Below, in pieces: positions 1 to 9,251 of a DNA stretch of 64,000 nucleotides. The translations under genes and the position numbers were made by a program. The notes beneath the pieces are model-generated. The model did not search any database. It was not told where the DNA came from and was given only the letters and a program-made list of their open reading frames with translations. The stretch covers positions 706,001 through 770,000 of the forward strand of contig NZ_CP022190.1 in NCBI RefSeq assembly GCF_003111685.1, written 5' to 3'. Each line of letters opens with the position of its first letter. Position 1 is the first letter of the stretch. The DNA is from Alloyangia pacifica. Lineage in GTDB: Bacteria; Pseudomonadota; Alphaproteobacteria; Rhodobacterales; Rhodobacteraceae.

Positions 1-375
1 TTCTACCAGTTGGCCATCGCCGGCGCGGCGGCGCTCGGCTTTTGCGCGCTGACCGGGCGGCTGTCGTTCGAGCCCACGCCACCGGTGCTGGCCAGCCTGT
101 CTTTTCAGACGCTGATCGTCTGCAGCCTCAGCTTCCTCGTCTGGTTCCGCATGCTGCAGATCTACCGCTCGTCGCGGCTCGGGGTGCTGAGCTTCATGAC
201 CCCGGTTTTCGGTGTGGCCAGCGGGGGGCTGCTGCTCGGCGAGGCGCTGAGCTCCGAATTCCTTCTGGGAGGGGCGCTCGTGCTGGCGGGGATGATCATC
301 GTTCAATCGCACGAGTGGATCACCGCCCGCCGCGCGGCGCGGGCCGGGCAGGGGCCGCTCTGCGGGCAGACCTGA
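1..375 (+). CDS. DMT-superfamily (EamA) exporter, C-terminal part
   Basis: The reading frame is open from the first base of the window, so the 5' end lies outside. The visible 124 residues are hydrophobic and form about four membrane spans. The final span (residues about 85-102) is followed by a short basic, cytoplasmic-looking tail. The pattern of paired helices with small residues, and the stretch around LSFMTPVFGVASGGLLLGE, is typical of the second EamA repeat of ten-helix drug/metabolite exporters. The substrate cannot be told from this piece. The next gene starts 547 bp downstream, so this gene probably ends its own transcript. A short GCAGG-CA-CCTGC dyad at about 385-396 could help end it. 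Confidence 0.75.
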   Translation, partial: FYQLAIAGAAALGFCALTGRLSFEPTPPVLASLSFQTLIVCSLSFLVWFRMLQIYRSSRLGVLSFMTPVFGVASGGLLLGEALSSEFLLGGALVLAGMIIVQSHEWITARRAARAGQGPLCGQT

Positions 376-790
376 GGCGCGAGCAGGCACCTGCGCCCTC
401 GACGCGCTCGAGCCGGCCCGGGACGAGGTCGCAGGCGTCGGCGGCAATCGCCAGCCCCAGCTGGTCGAGCCGCTCTCGGGTTCGCGTCGCCCCGACGTCG
501 GAGGTATCCGGCCACTCCCGCCCCGCCGGCTCTGGGCTTGAGCGACCCGAGGCAGGAAAAGCGCTGACCAGTTTCGCCGAGCCGTCCGCGATTTGACACT
601 GGCCCGATCTCCGCTCGGGAAGGGGAACGGTGCGGCGGAGCCATGTCAGGGAGGGGCAGCGGCAACGCGGGCCGCCTCGCTGCGCAGCCCACAAGTGTGC
701 GAAAATATGCACAAAAATGAGCGCTCCGCGCGGAAACCTCTGAGACGTTCCTGAGAAGCTTTGCGGATCGAGAGAACCATGGCTTGCGCG
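376..790. other. Non-coding stretch, nothing recognised
   Basis: No open frame here resembles a known protein. Minus-strand frames exist but have the Arg/Pro/Ala-rich composition of antisense translation in GC-rich DNA. The far right part (from about 690) becomes richer in A and T and leads into the Pho-box region of the next operon. A decayed gene cannot be excluded. Confidence 0.4.
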
Positions 791-808
791 ACGTCAATTT
801 TCGGTCAA
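791..808 (+). promoter_or_regulatory. Pho-box-like repeat (distal)
   Basis: Two heptamers, ACGTCAA and CGGTCAA, start exactly 11 bp apart (791 and 802) with a 4-bp spacer TTTT. This is the architecture of a PhoB box (CTGTCAT-N4-CTGTCAY). It lies about 130 bp upstream of the GTG start of the binding-protein gene. Confidence 0.5.
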
Positions 809-840
809 CCCTCGCGCCGCGGAGTAAGCCTGAATTTTGG

Positions 841-858
841 CTGTCATGAACCCGTCAA
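841..858 (+). promoter_or_regulatory. Pho-box-like repeat (proximal)
   Basis: CTGTCAT-GAAC-CCGTCAA: the first heptamer is the exact PhoB consensus and the second differs by two bases, with the required 11-bp period. The site lies 65-82 bp before the GTG start at 923, a usual place for an activator site. Together with the distal copy it suggests that phosphate starvation induces the four-gene ABC operon. Confidence 0.65.
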
Positions 859-922
859 AAACAAATTCTACACGCGCGTCACGGCTGCTACGGCCGGGAC
901 CGGGAAACGGGGAGATACGATT

Positions 923-2026
923 GTGAAAACGAATACAAAGATTTGGCTCGCGGGTGTCGCGGCGCTGATGGCCACCACGTCGATGGTACAGGCGCAGGAC
1001 CTGGCCGCGCTCGAGGCCGCTGCAAAGGAAGAGGGCATGCTGACCACCATCGCCCTGCCGCACAGCTGGTGCGGCTACGGCGACGTGATCGCCGGCTTCA
1101 AGGCGAAATACCCCGAGATCGAGGTCAACGAGCTCAACCCCGACGCGGGGTCTGCCGACGAGTTGGAAGCGGTGCGCGCCAACAAGGGCAACACCGGCCC
1201 GCAGGCGCCCGACGTCCTCGATGTGGGCCTCTCCTTCGGCCCGCAAGCCAAGGAAGAAGGCCTGCTGCAGCCCTACAAGGTCTCTACCTGGGACGAGATC
1301 CCCGACGCGGTCAAGGACGCCGACGGCTACTGGTACGGCGATTATTACGGCGTGATGTCCTTCATGGTGAACAAGGACCTGATCGACACCACCCCCGAGG
1401 ACTGGTCGGATCTGCTGAAGCCGGAATACGCCGGCTCGGTGGCGCTGGCGGGCGATCCGCGCGCCTCGAACCAAGCGATTCTCGCGGTGCTCGCCGCGGG
1501 CATGGCCGAAGGCGGTGCCGCCGGCAAGGACGCAGGCTCGAAGGGGCTCGAGTTCTTCAAGCAGATGAACGAGGCGGGTAACTTCGTGCCGGTGATCGGC
1601 AAGGCCGGCACGCTGGCGCAGGGCGCGACCCCGATCACCATCATGTGGGACTACAACGCGCTCGCGGCCCGCGACACGCTGAACGGCAACCCGCCGGTCG
1701 ACGTGGTGGTGCCGAAGTCGGGCGTCCTCGCGGGCGTCTACGTGCAGGGCATCTCGGCCCATGCGCCGCACCCCAACGCCGCCAAGCTGTGGATGGAGTA
1801 TCTCTACTCCGACGAAGGCCAGAGCCTGTGGCTCAAGGGCTACTGCCACCCGGCGCGCTTCAACGCCATGGCCGCGGCCGACAAGATCCCGGCCGAGCTG
1901 CTCGAGGCGCTGCCGCCGGCAGAGAGCTACGAGGCCGCCTACTTCCCGACGCTCGACGAGCAGGCGGGCAACAAGGAAGCGGTTGTCGGCGGCTGGGATG
2001 CCGTCGTGGGCGCGAACGTCCAGTAA
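923..2026 (+). CDS. ABC transporter substrate-binding protein, AfuA/PhnS-like (COG1840 type)
   Basis: Periplasmic binding protein of 367 residues, first gene of a complete importer operon. The GTG at 923 is chosen because GGGGAG lies just upstream and because the protein then opens with a clear Sec signal peptide (KTNTKIWLAGVAALMATTSM) ending at VQA-QD. An upstream in-frame start would bury that signal. The mature part looks like the iron/polyamine/phosphonate binding-protein group, with a DVLDVGLSFG strand and a YYGVMSFMVNKDLI loop. Residues alone do not fix the ligand. Two Pho-box-like repeats upstream favour an organophosphorus ligand such as 2-aminoethylphosphonate over iron. That is inference. 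A strong hairpin follows the gene. Confidence 0.85.
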   Translation: MKTNTKIWLAGVAALMATTSMVQAQDLAALEAAAKEEGMLTTIALPHSWCGYGDVIAGFKAKYPEIEVNELNPDAGSADELEAVRANKGNTGPQAPDVLDVGLSFGPQAKEEGLLQPYKVSTWDEIPDAVKDADGYWYGDYYGVMSFMVNKDLIDTTPEDWSDLLKPEYAGSVALAGDPRASNQAILAVLAAGMAEGGAAGKDAGSKGLEFFKQMNEAGNFVPVIGKAGTLAQGATPITIMWDYNALAARDTLNGNPPVDVVVPKSGVLAGVYVQGISAHAPHPNAAKLWMEYLYSDEGQSLWLKGYCHPARFNAMAAADKIPAELLEALPPAESYEAAYFPTLDEQAGNKEAVVGGWDAVVGANVQ

Positions 2027-2060
2027 ACCCCTGCGTCAGGGGCCCTTCGCGGGCCCTTGT

Positions 2061-2094
2061 CCCGTCCCGGCGCCTGCGGGCGAGCCGGGACGGG
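2061..2094 (+). promoter_or_regulatory. Intercistronic hairpin after binding-protein gene
   Basis: An 11-bp perfect stem, CCCGTCCCGGC paired with GCCGGGACGGG, has a 12-nt loop. It lies between the binding-protein stop and the first permease and lacks a T-run. Such hairpins commonly protect the 5' mRNA segment, which would make binding protein more abundant than permease. It could also attenuate the operon. Confidence 0.6.
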
Positions 2095-2116
2095 ATCGTC
2101 GTTCCCAGTTTTGCCC

Positions 2117-3013
2117 ATGTCCGGACCCCATGTGACTGATGTGACTTCCCCCCCGCCGAAGCGCCGCTGGCGCCCGAGCCTGACATGGCTGGGCCTGCTG
2201 CCCTTCGCGCTGTTCATCCTGCTGTTTCTCGTGATGCCGACGATGAAGATCGTTCTCGGGGCCTTTCAGCGCGCCGACGGCAGCTTCACCTTCGAGAACA
2301 TCGCCGGGCTCTTCACGCCGTCGATCCTCTCGTCCTACTGGATCTCGATCAAGATCTCCGTCGCCTCCTCGGCCTTCGGCTGCCTGATCGGTTTCCTGAT
2401 GGCGGCGGGCATGGTTCTGGGCGGGTTGCCGCGGGGCATCCGTTCGCCGCTGATGACCTTCTCGGGGGTGGCGTCCAACTTTGCCGGGGTGCCGCTGGCC
2501 TTTGCCTTCCTCGCGACGCTTGGACCGCTGGGGCTGGTGACCGTTTTCCTGCGCACCGAGTTCGGCATCAACCTGAGGGCCATGGGGTTCAACATCCTCA
2601 GCTTCTGGGGGCTGACGATCACTTACCTCTTCTTCCAGATCCCGCTGATGATCCTGATCATCACACCGGCGCTCGACGGGCTGAAGCGCGAATGGCGCGA
2701 GGCGGCGTCCTGCCTCGGCGCCAGCGGTCCGCAATACTGGCGCATCGTGGCGCTGCCGATCCTCTTCCCGACCATCCTCGGCACCTTCGCGCTGCTGTTT
2801 GCCAATGCATTTGGCGCCGTGGCGACCGCCATCGCGCTCACCGGCAGCTCGCTCAACATCGTGCCGATCATGCTGTTCGCGCAGATCCGCGGCGACGTGC
2901 TGGGCAACCCGCACCTCGGCTATGCCATGGCCTTCGGGATGATCCTCGTGACAGGGCTCGCCAACGTCATCTACATCATGCTGCGCATCCGCTCCGAGAG
3001 GTGGCTGAAATGA
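2117..3013 (+). CDS. ABC transporter permease 1 (AfuB/PhnU-like)
   Basis: Inner-membrane permease of 298 residues with about six spans. The ATG at 2117 is preferred to a frame-open start at 2057 because residues before it are Gly/Pro/Ser-rich and fall inside the intergenic hairpin. A cytoplasmic N-terminus with PPPKRRWRPS precedes the first span. The EAA loop that contacts the ATPase is visible as REAASCLGASGPQYWRIVALP (about residues 194-213). It pairs with the next permease, overlapping it by ATGA, to form the channel of the importer fed by the upstream binding protein. Confidence 0.85.
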   Translation: MSGPHVTDVTSPPPKRRWRPSLTWLGLLPFALFILLFLVMPTMKIVLGAFQRADGSFTFENIAGLFTPSILSSYWISIKISVASSAFGCLIGFLMAAGMVLGGLPRGIRSPLMTFSGVASNFAGVPLAFAFLATLGPLGLVTVFLRTEFGINLRAMGFNILSFWGLTITYLFFQIPLMILIITPALDGLKREWREAASCLGASGPQYWRIVALPILFPTILGTFALLFANAFGAVATAIALTGSSLNIVPIMLFAQIRGDVLGNPHLGYAMAFGMILVTGLANVIYIMLRIRSERWLK

Positions 3014-3788
3014 CCAAAGCCGCGTCCTGGGCCATCCTGCTTCTGGGCCTGACCTATTTCATCCTGCCGCTCGTCGGCATGGTCGAATTCTCGCTGTCGA
3101 TGCGGCGGGGCGAATACAGCTTCGACGCCTATGCCGCCGTGCTGGCCGACCCGCAGTTCCGCGAGACCTTCTCCTATTCGGTGGTGATGGCGCTGCTGAC
3201 CATCGTCTTCGGCATCCTGTTGGTGGTTCCGACCGCCTTTTGGGTGCGGCTGAAACTGCCGCGCCTGCGGCCGCTGGTCGAGTTCGTCACCCTGTTGCCG
3301 CTGGTCATCCCGGCCATCGTCACCGTCTTCGGTTACATCCGGCTCTACAACACCTCGAGCTGGCTGCCCCTCACCGGTTCGATCTTCGGCACCAACCTGC
3401 TGCTGATGTTCGGCTACGCCATGCTGTCACTGCCCTACATGTACCGCGCCGTGGACACCGGGCTGCGCACCATCGACGTCGCCACGCTGACCGAGGCGGC
3501 GCAGAGCCTCGGGGCGGGCTGGGTCACCATCATCGTCAAGCTGATCCTGCCGAACGTGCTGGTCGCCGTGCTCTCGGGCTCCTTCGTGACCTTCGCCATC
3601 GTCATGGGCGAGTTCACCATGGCGGCGCTGCTCAACCGACCGGCCTTTGGGCCCTACCTGCAGCTGATGGGGGCCAACAAGGCTTATGAGCCGTTTGCGC
3701 TCGCCACCATCGCGTTCATCATCACCTGGGCCTGCATGGGGCTGATCCAGCTGGTCACCAGATTCACCAAGCACGACAAGGCGGGCCG

Positions 3789-3792
<4 letters not shown>
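3010..3792 (+). CDS. ABC transporter permease 2 (AfuB/PhnV-like)
   Basis: Second membrane subunit, 260 residues, about six spans. It starts at the ATG that overlaps the stop of permease 1 (ATGA). The EAA motif is seen as LTEAAQSLGAGWVTIIVKLILP in the central part. It has the size and layout of the PotC/PhnV-like partner subunits. It overlaps the following ATPase gene, also by ATGA, so the three proteins are translationally coupled. Confidence 0.85.
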
Positions 3793-4835
<1,043 letters not shown>

Positions 4836-4881
4836 GCGCTGCGGCTCGGTGCGTTGGCAACTCGCACTCGCACCGGGCGGA

Positions 4882-4921
4882 ACGTCATGCAAACGTCATC
4901 GGGCGGTATCACGACCGTCAC
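4882..4921 (+). promoter_or_regulatory. Pho-box array upstream of ugpB
   Basis: ACGTCAT occurs at 4882 and again at 4893, separated by GCAA, giving the 11-bp PhoB period. In the same phase are a weak heptamer CGGTATC at 4904 and a good one, CCGTCAC, at 4915. The array ends 44 bp before the ugpB start. PhoB control of ugp is established in enteric bacteria and rhizobia, and this layout fits it. Confidence 0.7.
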
Positions 4922-4965
4922 AGATTGCGCTTACCCCGACGCCGAACAAGAACGGGGGACACCAC

Positions 4966-6261
4966 ATGTTCAAGACAACCGGAGTCGCGATCGGCTCGAT
5001 GCTTCTCGCCTCGACCGCCTTCGCCGCCACCGACATCACCTGGTGGCACGGCATGGGCGGCCGCAACGGCGAGGTCATCAACGAGATCTCGCAGCAGTTC
5101 AACGCTGCGCAGGACCAGTGCCACCTCACCCCGATCTCGAAGGGCACCTACGAAGAGGCGCTTTCTTCGGGCATCGCCGCGTTCCGCTCTGGCGAGCAGC
5201 CGAACATCCTTCAGGTGTTCGATGCCGGCGCCGCGACGATCATCGCCGCCAAGGGCGCGACGATCCCCGCCGAAGACCTGATCAAGGGCGCGGGACAGGA
5301 GTTCAACCGCGAGCACTTCATCGCCGGCGTCCGCAACTTCTACGCCGACAGCGAGGGCAAGTTTATCGGCATGCCGTTCAACTCCTCGGCGCCGATCATG
5401 TATTTCAACAAGGCCGCTTTCGAAAAAGCCGGCGTGCAGCCGCCGAAGACCTGGGAAGAGTTCGAGCAGGTCGCACCCAAGCTGAAGGAAGCTGGCTACC
5501 TGCCGATGACCGCCTCGCAGCTGACCTGGATGATGGTCGAGAACTTCAAGTCGCGGAACAACCAGCAGTTCGCCACGAACAACAACGGCTACGACTCCGC
5601 GCAAGGCACCGAGATCATCGTCAACGACGAGAACCAGGTGATGATGTTCGAAAAGCTCAAGGCATGGGCCGACGAGGGGCTCTACGGCTTCTACGGCGCC
5701 GGCTGGGCCGACAACCTCAAGCCCTTCGAAGAGGGTGAGGCGGCGATGTGGATCGGCTCCTCGGGCAGCTTCGGCGGCCTGCAGAAGTCGGCGGATTTCG
5801 ACTTCGGCGCGGTCTTCATGCCCTATTGGGACAGCATCGAGGGCGCCGGCACCCAGAGCTTCATCGGCGGCGCGGCGCTCTTTGCCATGGCCGGCAAGCC
5901 GGAAGAGCAGAACACCTGCACGGCTGAGTTCTTCTCCTTCCTGACCTCGCCGGAAACGCAGGTCTACTGGCACAAGAACACCGGCTACGTGCCGATCACC
6001 GAGGCCGCCTACGAGATGGCCAAGGGCGAGGGCTATTACGACGAGCAGCCGGTGGCCGAGGTCGGCATCCAGCAGCTGATGCTGGAGGGCGGTGAGTGGT
6101 CGAAGGGCTACCGCCTGGGCTTCTACCCGCAGATCCGCACCGTGATGGAACGCGAGTTCAACCGCATCTTCTCGGGCGAGACCGAGGTGAAGGCGGCCTT
6201 CGACACCATCCAGCAAGAGGGCAACGCGCTGCTCGCGCGCTTCGCCAAGACCGCCAACTAA
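4966..6261 (+). CDS. ugpB: sn-glycerol-3-phosphate ABC transporter, substrate-binding protein
   Basis: Periplasmic binding protein of 431 residues for glycerol-3-phosphate and glycerophosphodiesters. The ATG at 4966 follows a GGGGG ribosome site and gives a Sec signal peptide cut after AFA (about residue 20). The mature start TDITWWHGMGG, the PFNSSAPIMYFNKAAF segment and the SFIGGAALFAMAG stretch are characteristic of UgpB. It heads the order B-A-E-C found in ugp operons. A strong hairpin after the gene probably raises its expression over the permeases. Confidence 0.93.
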   Translation: MFKTTGVAIGSMLLASTAFAATDITWWHGMGGRNGEVINEISQQFNAAQDQCHLTPISKGTYEEALSSGIAAFRSGEQPNILQVFDAGAATIIAAKGATIPAEDLIKGAGQEFNREHFIAGVRNFYADSEGKFIGMPFNSSAPIMYFNKAAFEKAGVQPPKTWEEFEQVAPKLKEAGYLPMTASQLTWMMVENFKSRNNQQFATNNNGYDSAQGTEIIVNDENQVMMFEKLKAWADEGLYGFYGAGWADNLKPFEEGEAAMWIGSSGSFGGLQKSADFDFGAVFMPYWDSIEGAGTQSFIGGAALFAMAGKPEEQNTCTAEFFSFLTSPETQVYWHKNTGYVPITEAAYEMAKGEGYYDEQPVAEVGIQQLMLEGGEWSKGYRLGFYPQIRTVMEREFNRIFSGETEVKAAFDTIQQEGNALLARFAKTAN

Positions 6262-6282
6262 GGACCGGCTCCGCCGAGTTCC

Positions 6283-6310
6283 GGGGTCCCGGGCATTCGC
6301 CCGGGGCCCC
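6283..6310 (+). promoter_or_regulatory. Hairpin between ugpB and ugpA
   Basis: GGGGTCCCGGGC pairs with GCCCGGGGCCCC across a 4-nt ATTC loop. This is a 12-bp stem with one G-U pair. No T-run follows, so it is more likely an mRNA-stabilising or partial attenuation structure than a full terminator. It mirrors the hairpin after the binding-protein gene of the preceding operon. Confidence 0.6.
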
Positions 6311-6362
6311 GATGCCATTGCCGCGCCGCGCGGCGGCGCCTTTCCCGATCAGGACACAGCCC

Positions 6363-7334
6363 GTGACCGATACCCCGCTCAACATGGTGGAGGCCGACCA
6401 GACGCTGGTCATGCGCCTCCGCGCCTGGTGGTCCGGCGAGACCGCCAATCCCGCCAAGCGCGTGCAGTTCGACCGCCCGCTCACTCCCTGGCTCTTCCTG
6501 CTGCCGCAGCTCGCGGTGGTGGTGATCTTCTTCTACTGGCCTTCAGTGCAGGCGGTGACCTCCTCCTTCTACCTCGAAGACCCTTTCGGCTTCGGCTCGA
6601 CCTTCGTTGGGATGGAGAATTACACCGACGCGCTGAACAGCTCGGAATACCTTGGCACAGCCGCCTTCACGGCCTTTTTCTGCGTGGTGGTCACCGCGCT
6701 GGCGCTGAGCATCGGCCTCTTGCTCGCGGTCAAGGCCGACAAGGTGATCCGCGGCGCCGAGAGCTACAAGACGCTGCTGATCTCGGTCTATGCCATCGCG
6801 CCGCCGGTCGCCGGGCTCATCGGCATGATGTTCTTCGACATGCACATGGGGCCGCTGAAGGATCTCGCGGCCTGGTTCGGCTACGACCTGAAGGTCGGCA
6901 TCAACTACTGGGACACCGCCACCGCGCTCATCGTGATCGCCGTGTGGAAACAGATCCCCTACAACTTCATCTTCTTCCTGTCGGGGCTGCAGTCGGTGCC
7001 TGTCTCGGTGCGCGAGGCGGCGCTGATCGACGCGCAGTCGGGCTGGCGGCGGTTCTGGGACATCACCCTGCCGCTTCTGGCGCCCACCGCCTTCTTCCTT
7101 CTGGTGATCAACATCACCTACACGATGTTCGACACCTTTCCGATCATCGACGTCATCGTGAAGGACAAGCCCGCCAACAACCCGATGACGCTGGTCTACA
7201 AGGTCTATCTCGACGGGTTCAAAGGCAATGACATCGGCGGCAGCTCGGCGCAGTCGGTGATCTTGATGGGCGTCGTGGCGCTGCTGACCGTGCTGCAGTT
7301 CCGCTTCCTCGAACGCCGCGTGCACTACGGATGA
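6363..7334 (+). CDS. ugpA: sn-glycerol-3-phosphate ABC transporter, permease
   Basis: Membrane subunit of 323 residues. The GTG at 6363 is chosen because AGGA stands 8 nt before it; an in-frame ATG at 6312 sits inside the hairpin and has no ribosome site. Six spans are expected from about residue 45 onward. The EAA loop is REAALIDAQSGWRRFWDITLPLL. An N-terminal cytoplasmic extension of about 40 residues before the first span is longer than in E. coli UgpA. It is followed after 4 bp by ugpE. Confidence 0.92.
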   Translation: MTDTPLNMVEADQTLVMRLRAWWSGETANPAKRVQFDRPLTPWLFLLPQLAVVVIFFYWPSVQAVTSSFYLEDPFGFGSTFVGMENYTDALNSSEYLGTAAFTAFFCVVVTALALSIGLLLAVKADKVIRGAESYKTLLISVYAIAPPVAGLIGMMFFDMHMGPLKDLAAWFGYDLKVGINYWDTATALIVIAVWKQIPYNFIFFLSGLQSVPVSVREAALIDAQSGWRRFWDITLPLLAPTAFFLLVINITYTMFDTFPIIDVIVKDKPANNPMTLVYKVYLDGFKGNDIGGSSAQSVILMGVVALLTVLQFRFLERRVHYG

Positions 7335-7338
7335 TCCC

Positions 7339-8181
7339 ATGCAGAAGATAAAACCCTTCGATCACCTGATCCTCATTCTTGGCGTGCTGTTTCTCTGCGC
7401 ACCGGTGGTGATGGCGCTGATGTCCTCGACCCATGCGGCGATCGACATCCACTCCAACGGCCTGTCGCTGCTGCCCGGCGGCAATGGCGTAGAGACCTAC
7501 ACCAAGGTGCTGACCCACAAGGGCGGCTTCACCGGCGACGTCACCGGCCTTTTGATGCTGCGCAACTCGCTGATCATGGGGCTCGGCTTCGCGGTGGGAA
7601 AGATCGCGCTGTCGATGATGGCCGCCTACGCGCTGGTCTACTTCCGCTTCCGCTTCGCGACGCTGCTCTTCTGGGCCATCTTCGCGACGCTGCTGCTGCC
7701 GCTGGAAGTGCGGATCATGCCCTCCTATCAGGTGATGTCCGAACTGCACCTGCTCAACACCTACACCGGACTCATCGTGCCGCTGCTGGCCTCGGCCACG
7801 GGCACCTTCTTTTTCCGGCAGTTCTTCCGCTCGGTGCCGGATGAGCTCTTGGAGGCGGCGCGGATCGACGGGGCAGGGCCGTTGAAGTTCTTCATCGACG
7901 TGCTTGTGCCGCTGTCGAAAACCATGATGGCGGCGATCTTCATCATCATGTTCATCTACGGCTGGAACCAGTACCTCTGGCCGCTGCTGATGACCACGGA
8001 CGAGAGCTTCTACACGCTCATGCGCGGCATCAAGTCGATCCTGCAGGTCTGGGTCGGCAGCCAGATCCCCGATTACAACGAAGCCTTTGCCCTCGCGGTG
8101 CTGGCCATGATCCCCCCGGTTGCCGTGGTGGTGATCTTCCAGCGCATGTTCATCAAGGGCCTGACGGAAAGCGATAAATAA
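7339..8181 (+). CDS. ugpE: sn-glycerol-3-phosphate ABC transporter, permease
   Basis: Second Ugp membrane subunit of 280 residues with the expected length. The first span ([20 protein letters not shown]) is followed by a large periplasmic loop typical of UgpE. The EAA motif is [21 protein letters not shown]. Its stop overlaps the ugpC start by one base (TAATG), so translation is coupled. The position between ugpA and ugpC matches known ugp operons. Confidence 0.92.
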   Translation: MQKIKPFDHLILILGVLFLCAPVVMALMSSTHAAIDIHSNGLSLLPGGNGVETYTKVLTHKGGFTGDVTGLLMLRNSLIMGLGFAVGKIALSMMAAYALVYFRFRFATLLFWAIFATLLLPLEVRIMPSYQVMSELHLLNTYTGLIVPLLASATGTFFFRQFFRSVPDELLEAARIDGAGPLKFFIDVLVPLSKTMMAAIFIIMFIYGWNQYLWPLLMTTDESFYTLMRGIKSILQVWVGSQIPDYNEAFALAVLAMIPPVAVVVIFQRMFIKGLTESDK

Positions 8182-9251
8182 TGGCTGAACTTACTCTCAG
8201 GTCGGTCGGCAAGACCTACACCGGCGGCGTCGATGCGGTCTCGGACGTGACCATCGACATCGCGGACGGCGAATTCATCGTTCTGGTCGGCCCGTCGGGC
8301 TGCGGCAAGTCCACGCTGCTGCGCATGGTCGCAGGGCTCGAGACGGTGACCTGCGGCGACGTGCATATCGGGGGTCGGCGGGTCAATGACCTCGACCCGG
8401 CCGAGCGCGACATCGCCATGGTGTTCCAGAACTATGCCCTCTACCCGCACATGTCGGTGCGCGACAACATGGCCTATGGGCTCAAGAACCGCGGCGAGAG
8501 CAAGGCGGTCATCGAGGAGCGCGTGGCCGAGGCGGCGCGGATGCTCGAGCTTGGCCAGTACCTCGACCGCAAGCCGCGCGCGCTCTCGGGCGGGCAGCGG
8601 CAGCGAGTGGCCATGGGCCGCGCCATCGTGCGCCAGCCCGCGGCCTTTCTCTTCGACGAGCCGCTGTCGAACCTCGACGCCAAGCTGCGGGTGTCGATGC
8701 GCATGGAGATTCGCAAGCTGCAGCAACGGCTCGGGACGACCTCGCTCTACGTGACCCACGACCAACTCGAAGCGATGACGCTGGCCGATCGTTTGGTGGT
8801 GCTGAACGGGGGCCGCGTCGAGCAGATCGGCGCGCCGCTCGAGGTCTACCGCAAGCCCGCCTCGACCTTTGTCGCCTCCTTCATCGGGGCGCCCGCCATG
8901 AGCCTTCTCGACGCCTGCATCGAGGGCGGTCGACTGCTGCTCGAGGGGCAGGCGCTGGCGACGCTCGGCAACGCGCCGGGACCGGTCACGCTTGGCCTGC
9001 GCGCAGAGGATCTGCGCATCGCCGCGGCCGGCCTGCCGATGCGGGTGGACTACGTCGAGGAACTCGGCGCGCAGCGCGTCATCCACGGCATGGTCGGTGA
9101 TCAGGCGCTGGCGGTCACCGACGCGCATGACGCGCCGCTCGGCCCGGAGGTGCGGATCGCGGTCGATCCCTCGAAGCTGCATCTCTTCGACGCGCGCACC
9201 GGGCGCCGGATGGACAAGCGGCTGGAGCTCATCGCCGAGCCTGCGCAATGA
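8181..9251 (+). CDS. ugpC: sn-glycerol-3-phosphate ABC transporter, ATP-binding protein
   Basis: ATPase of the Ugp importer, 356 residues, MalK-like. Walker [10 protein letters not shown] is at residues 37-45, signature LSGGQRQR at 135-142, Walker B FLFDE at 156-160, H-loop in [10 protein letters not shown]. The C-terminal part has the tandem TOBE region ([25 protein letters not shown]) found in sugar and glycerol-phosphate ATPases. Its last codons overlap the start of the EEP-family gene by ATGA. Confidence 0.92.
   Translation: MAELTLRSVGKTYTGGVDAVSDVTIDIADGEFIVLVGPSGCGKSTLLRMVAGLETVTCGDVHIGGRRVNDLDPAERDIAMVFQNYALYPHMSVRDNMAYGLKNRGESKAVIEERVAEAARMLELGQYLDRKPRALSGGQRQRVAMGRAIVRQPAAFLFDEPLSNLDAKLRVSMRMEIRKLQQRLGTTSLYVTHDQLEAMTLADRLVVLNGGRVEQIGAPLEVYRKPASTFVASFIGAPAMSLLDACIEGGRLLLEGQALATLGNAPGPVTLGLRAEDLRIAAAGLPMRVDYVEELGAQRVIHGMVGDQALAVTDAHDAPLGPEVRIAVDPSKLHLFDARTGRRMDKRLELIAEPAQ

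Noticed and set aside
303..797. Minus-strand frames in the spacer before the first ABC operon
   Set aside because: Composition is antisense-like and no start signal is present. A short Ala/Arg/Leu segment looked protein-like, but I could not assign it to a family, so no pseudogene is called.
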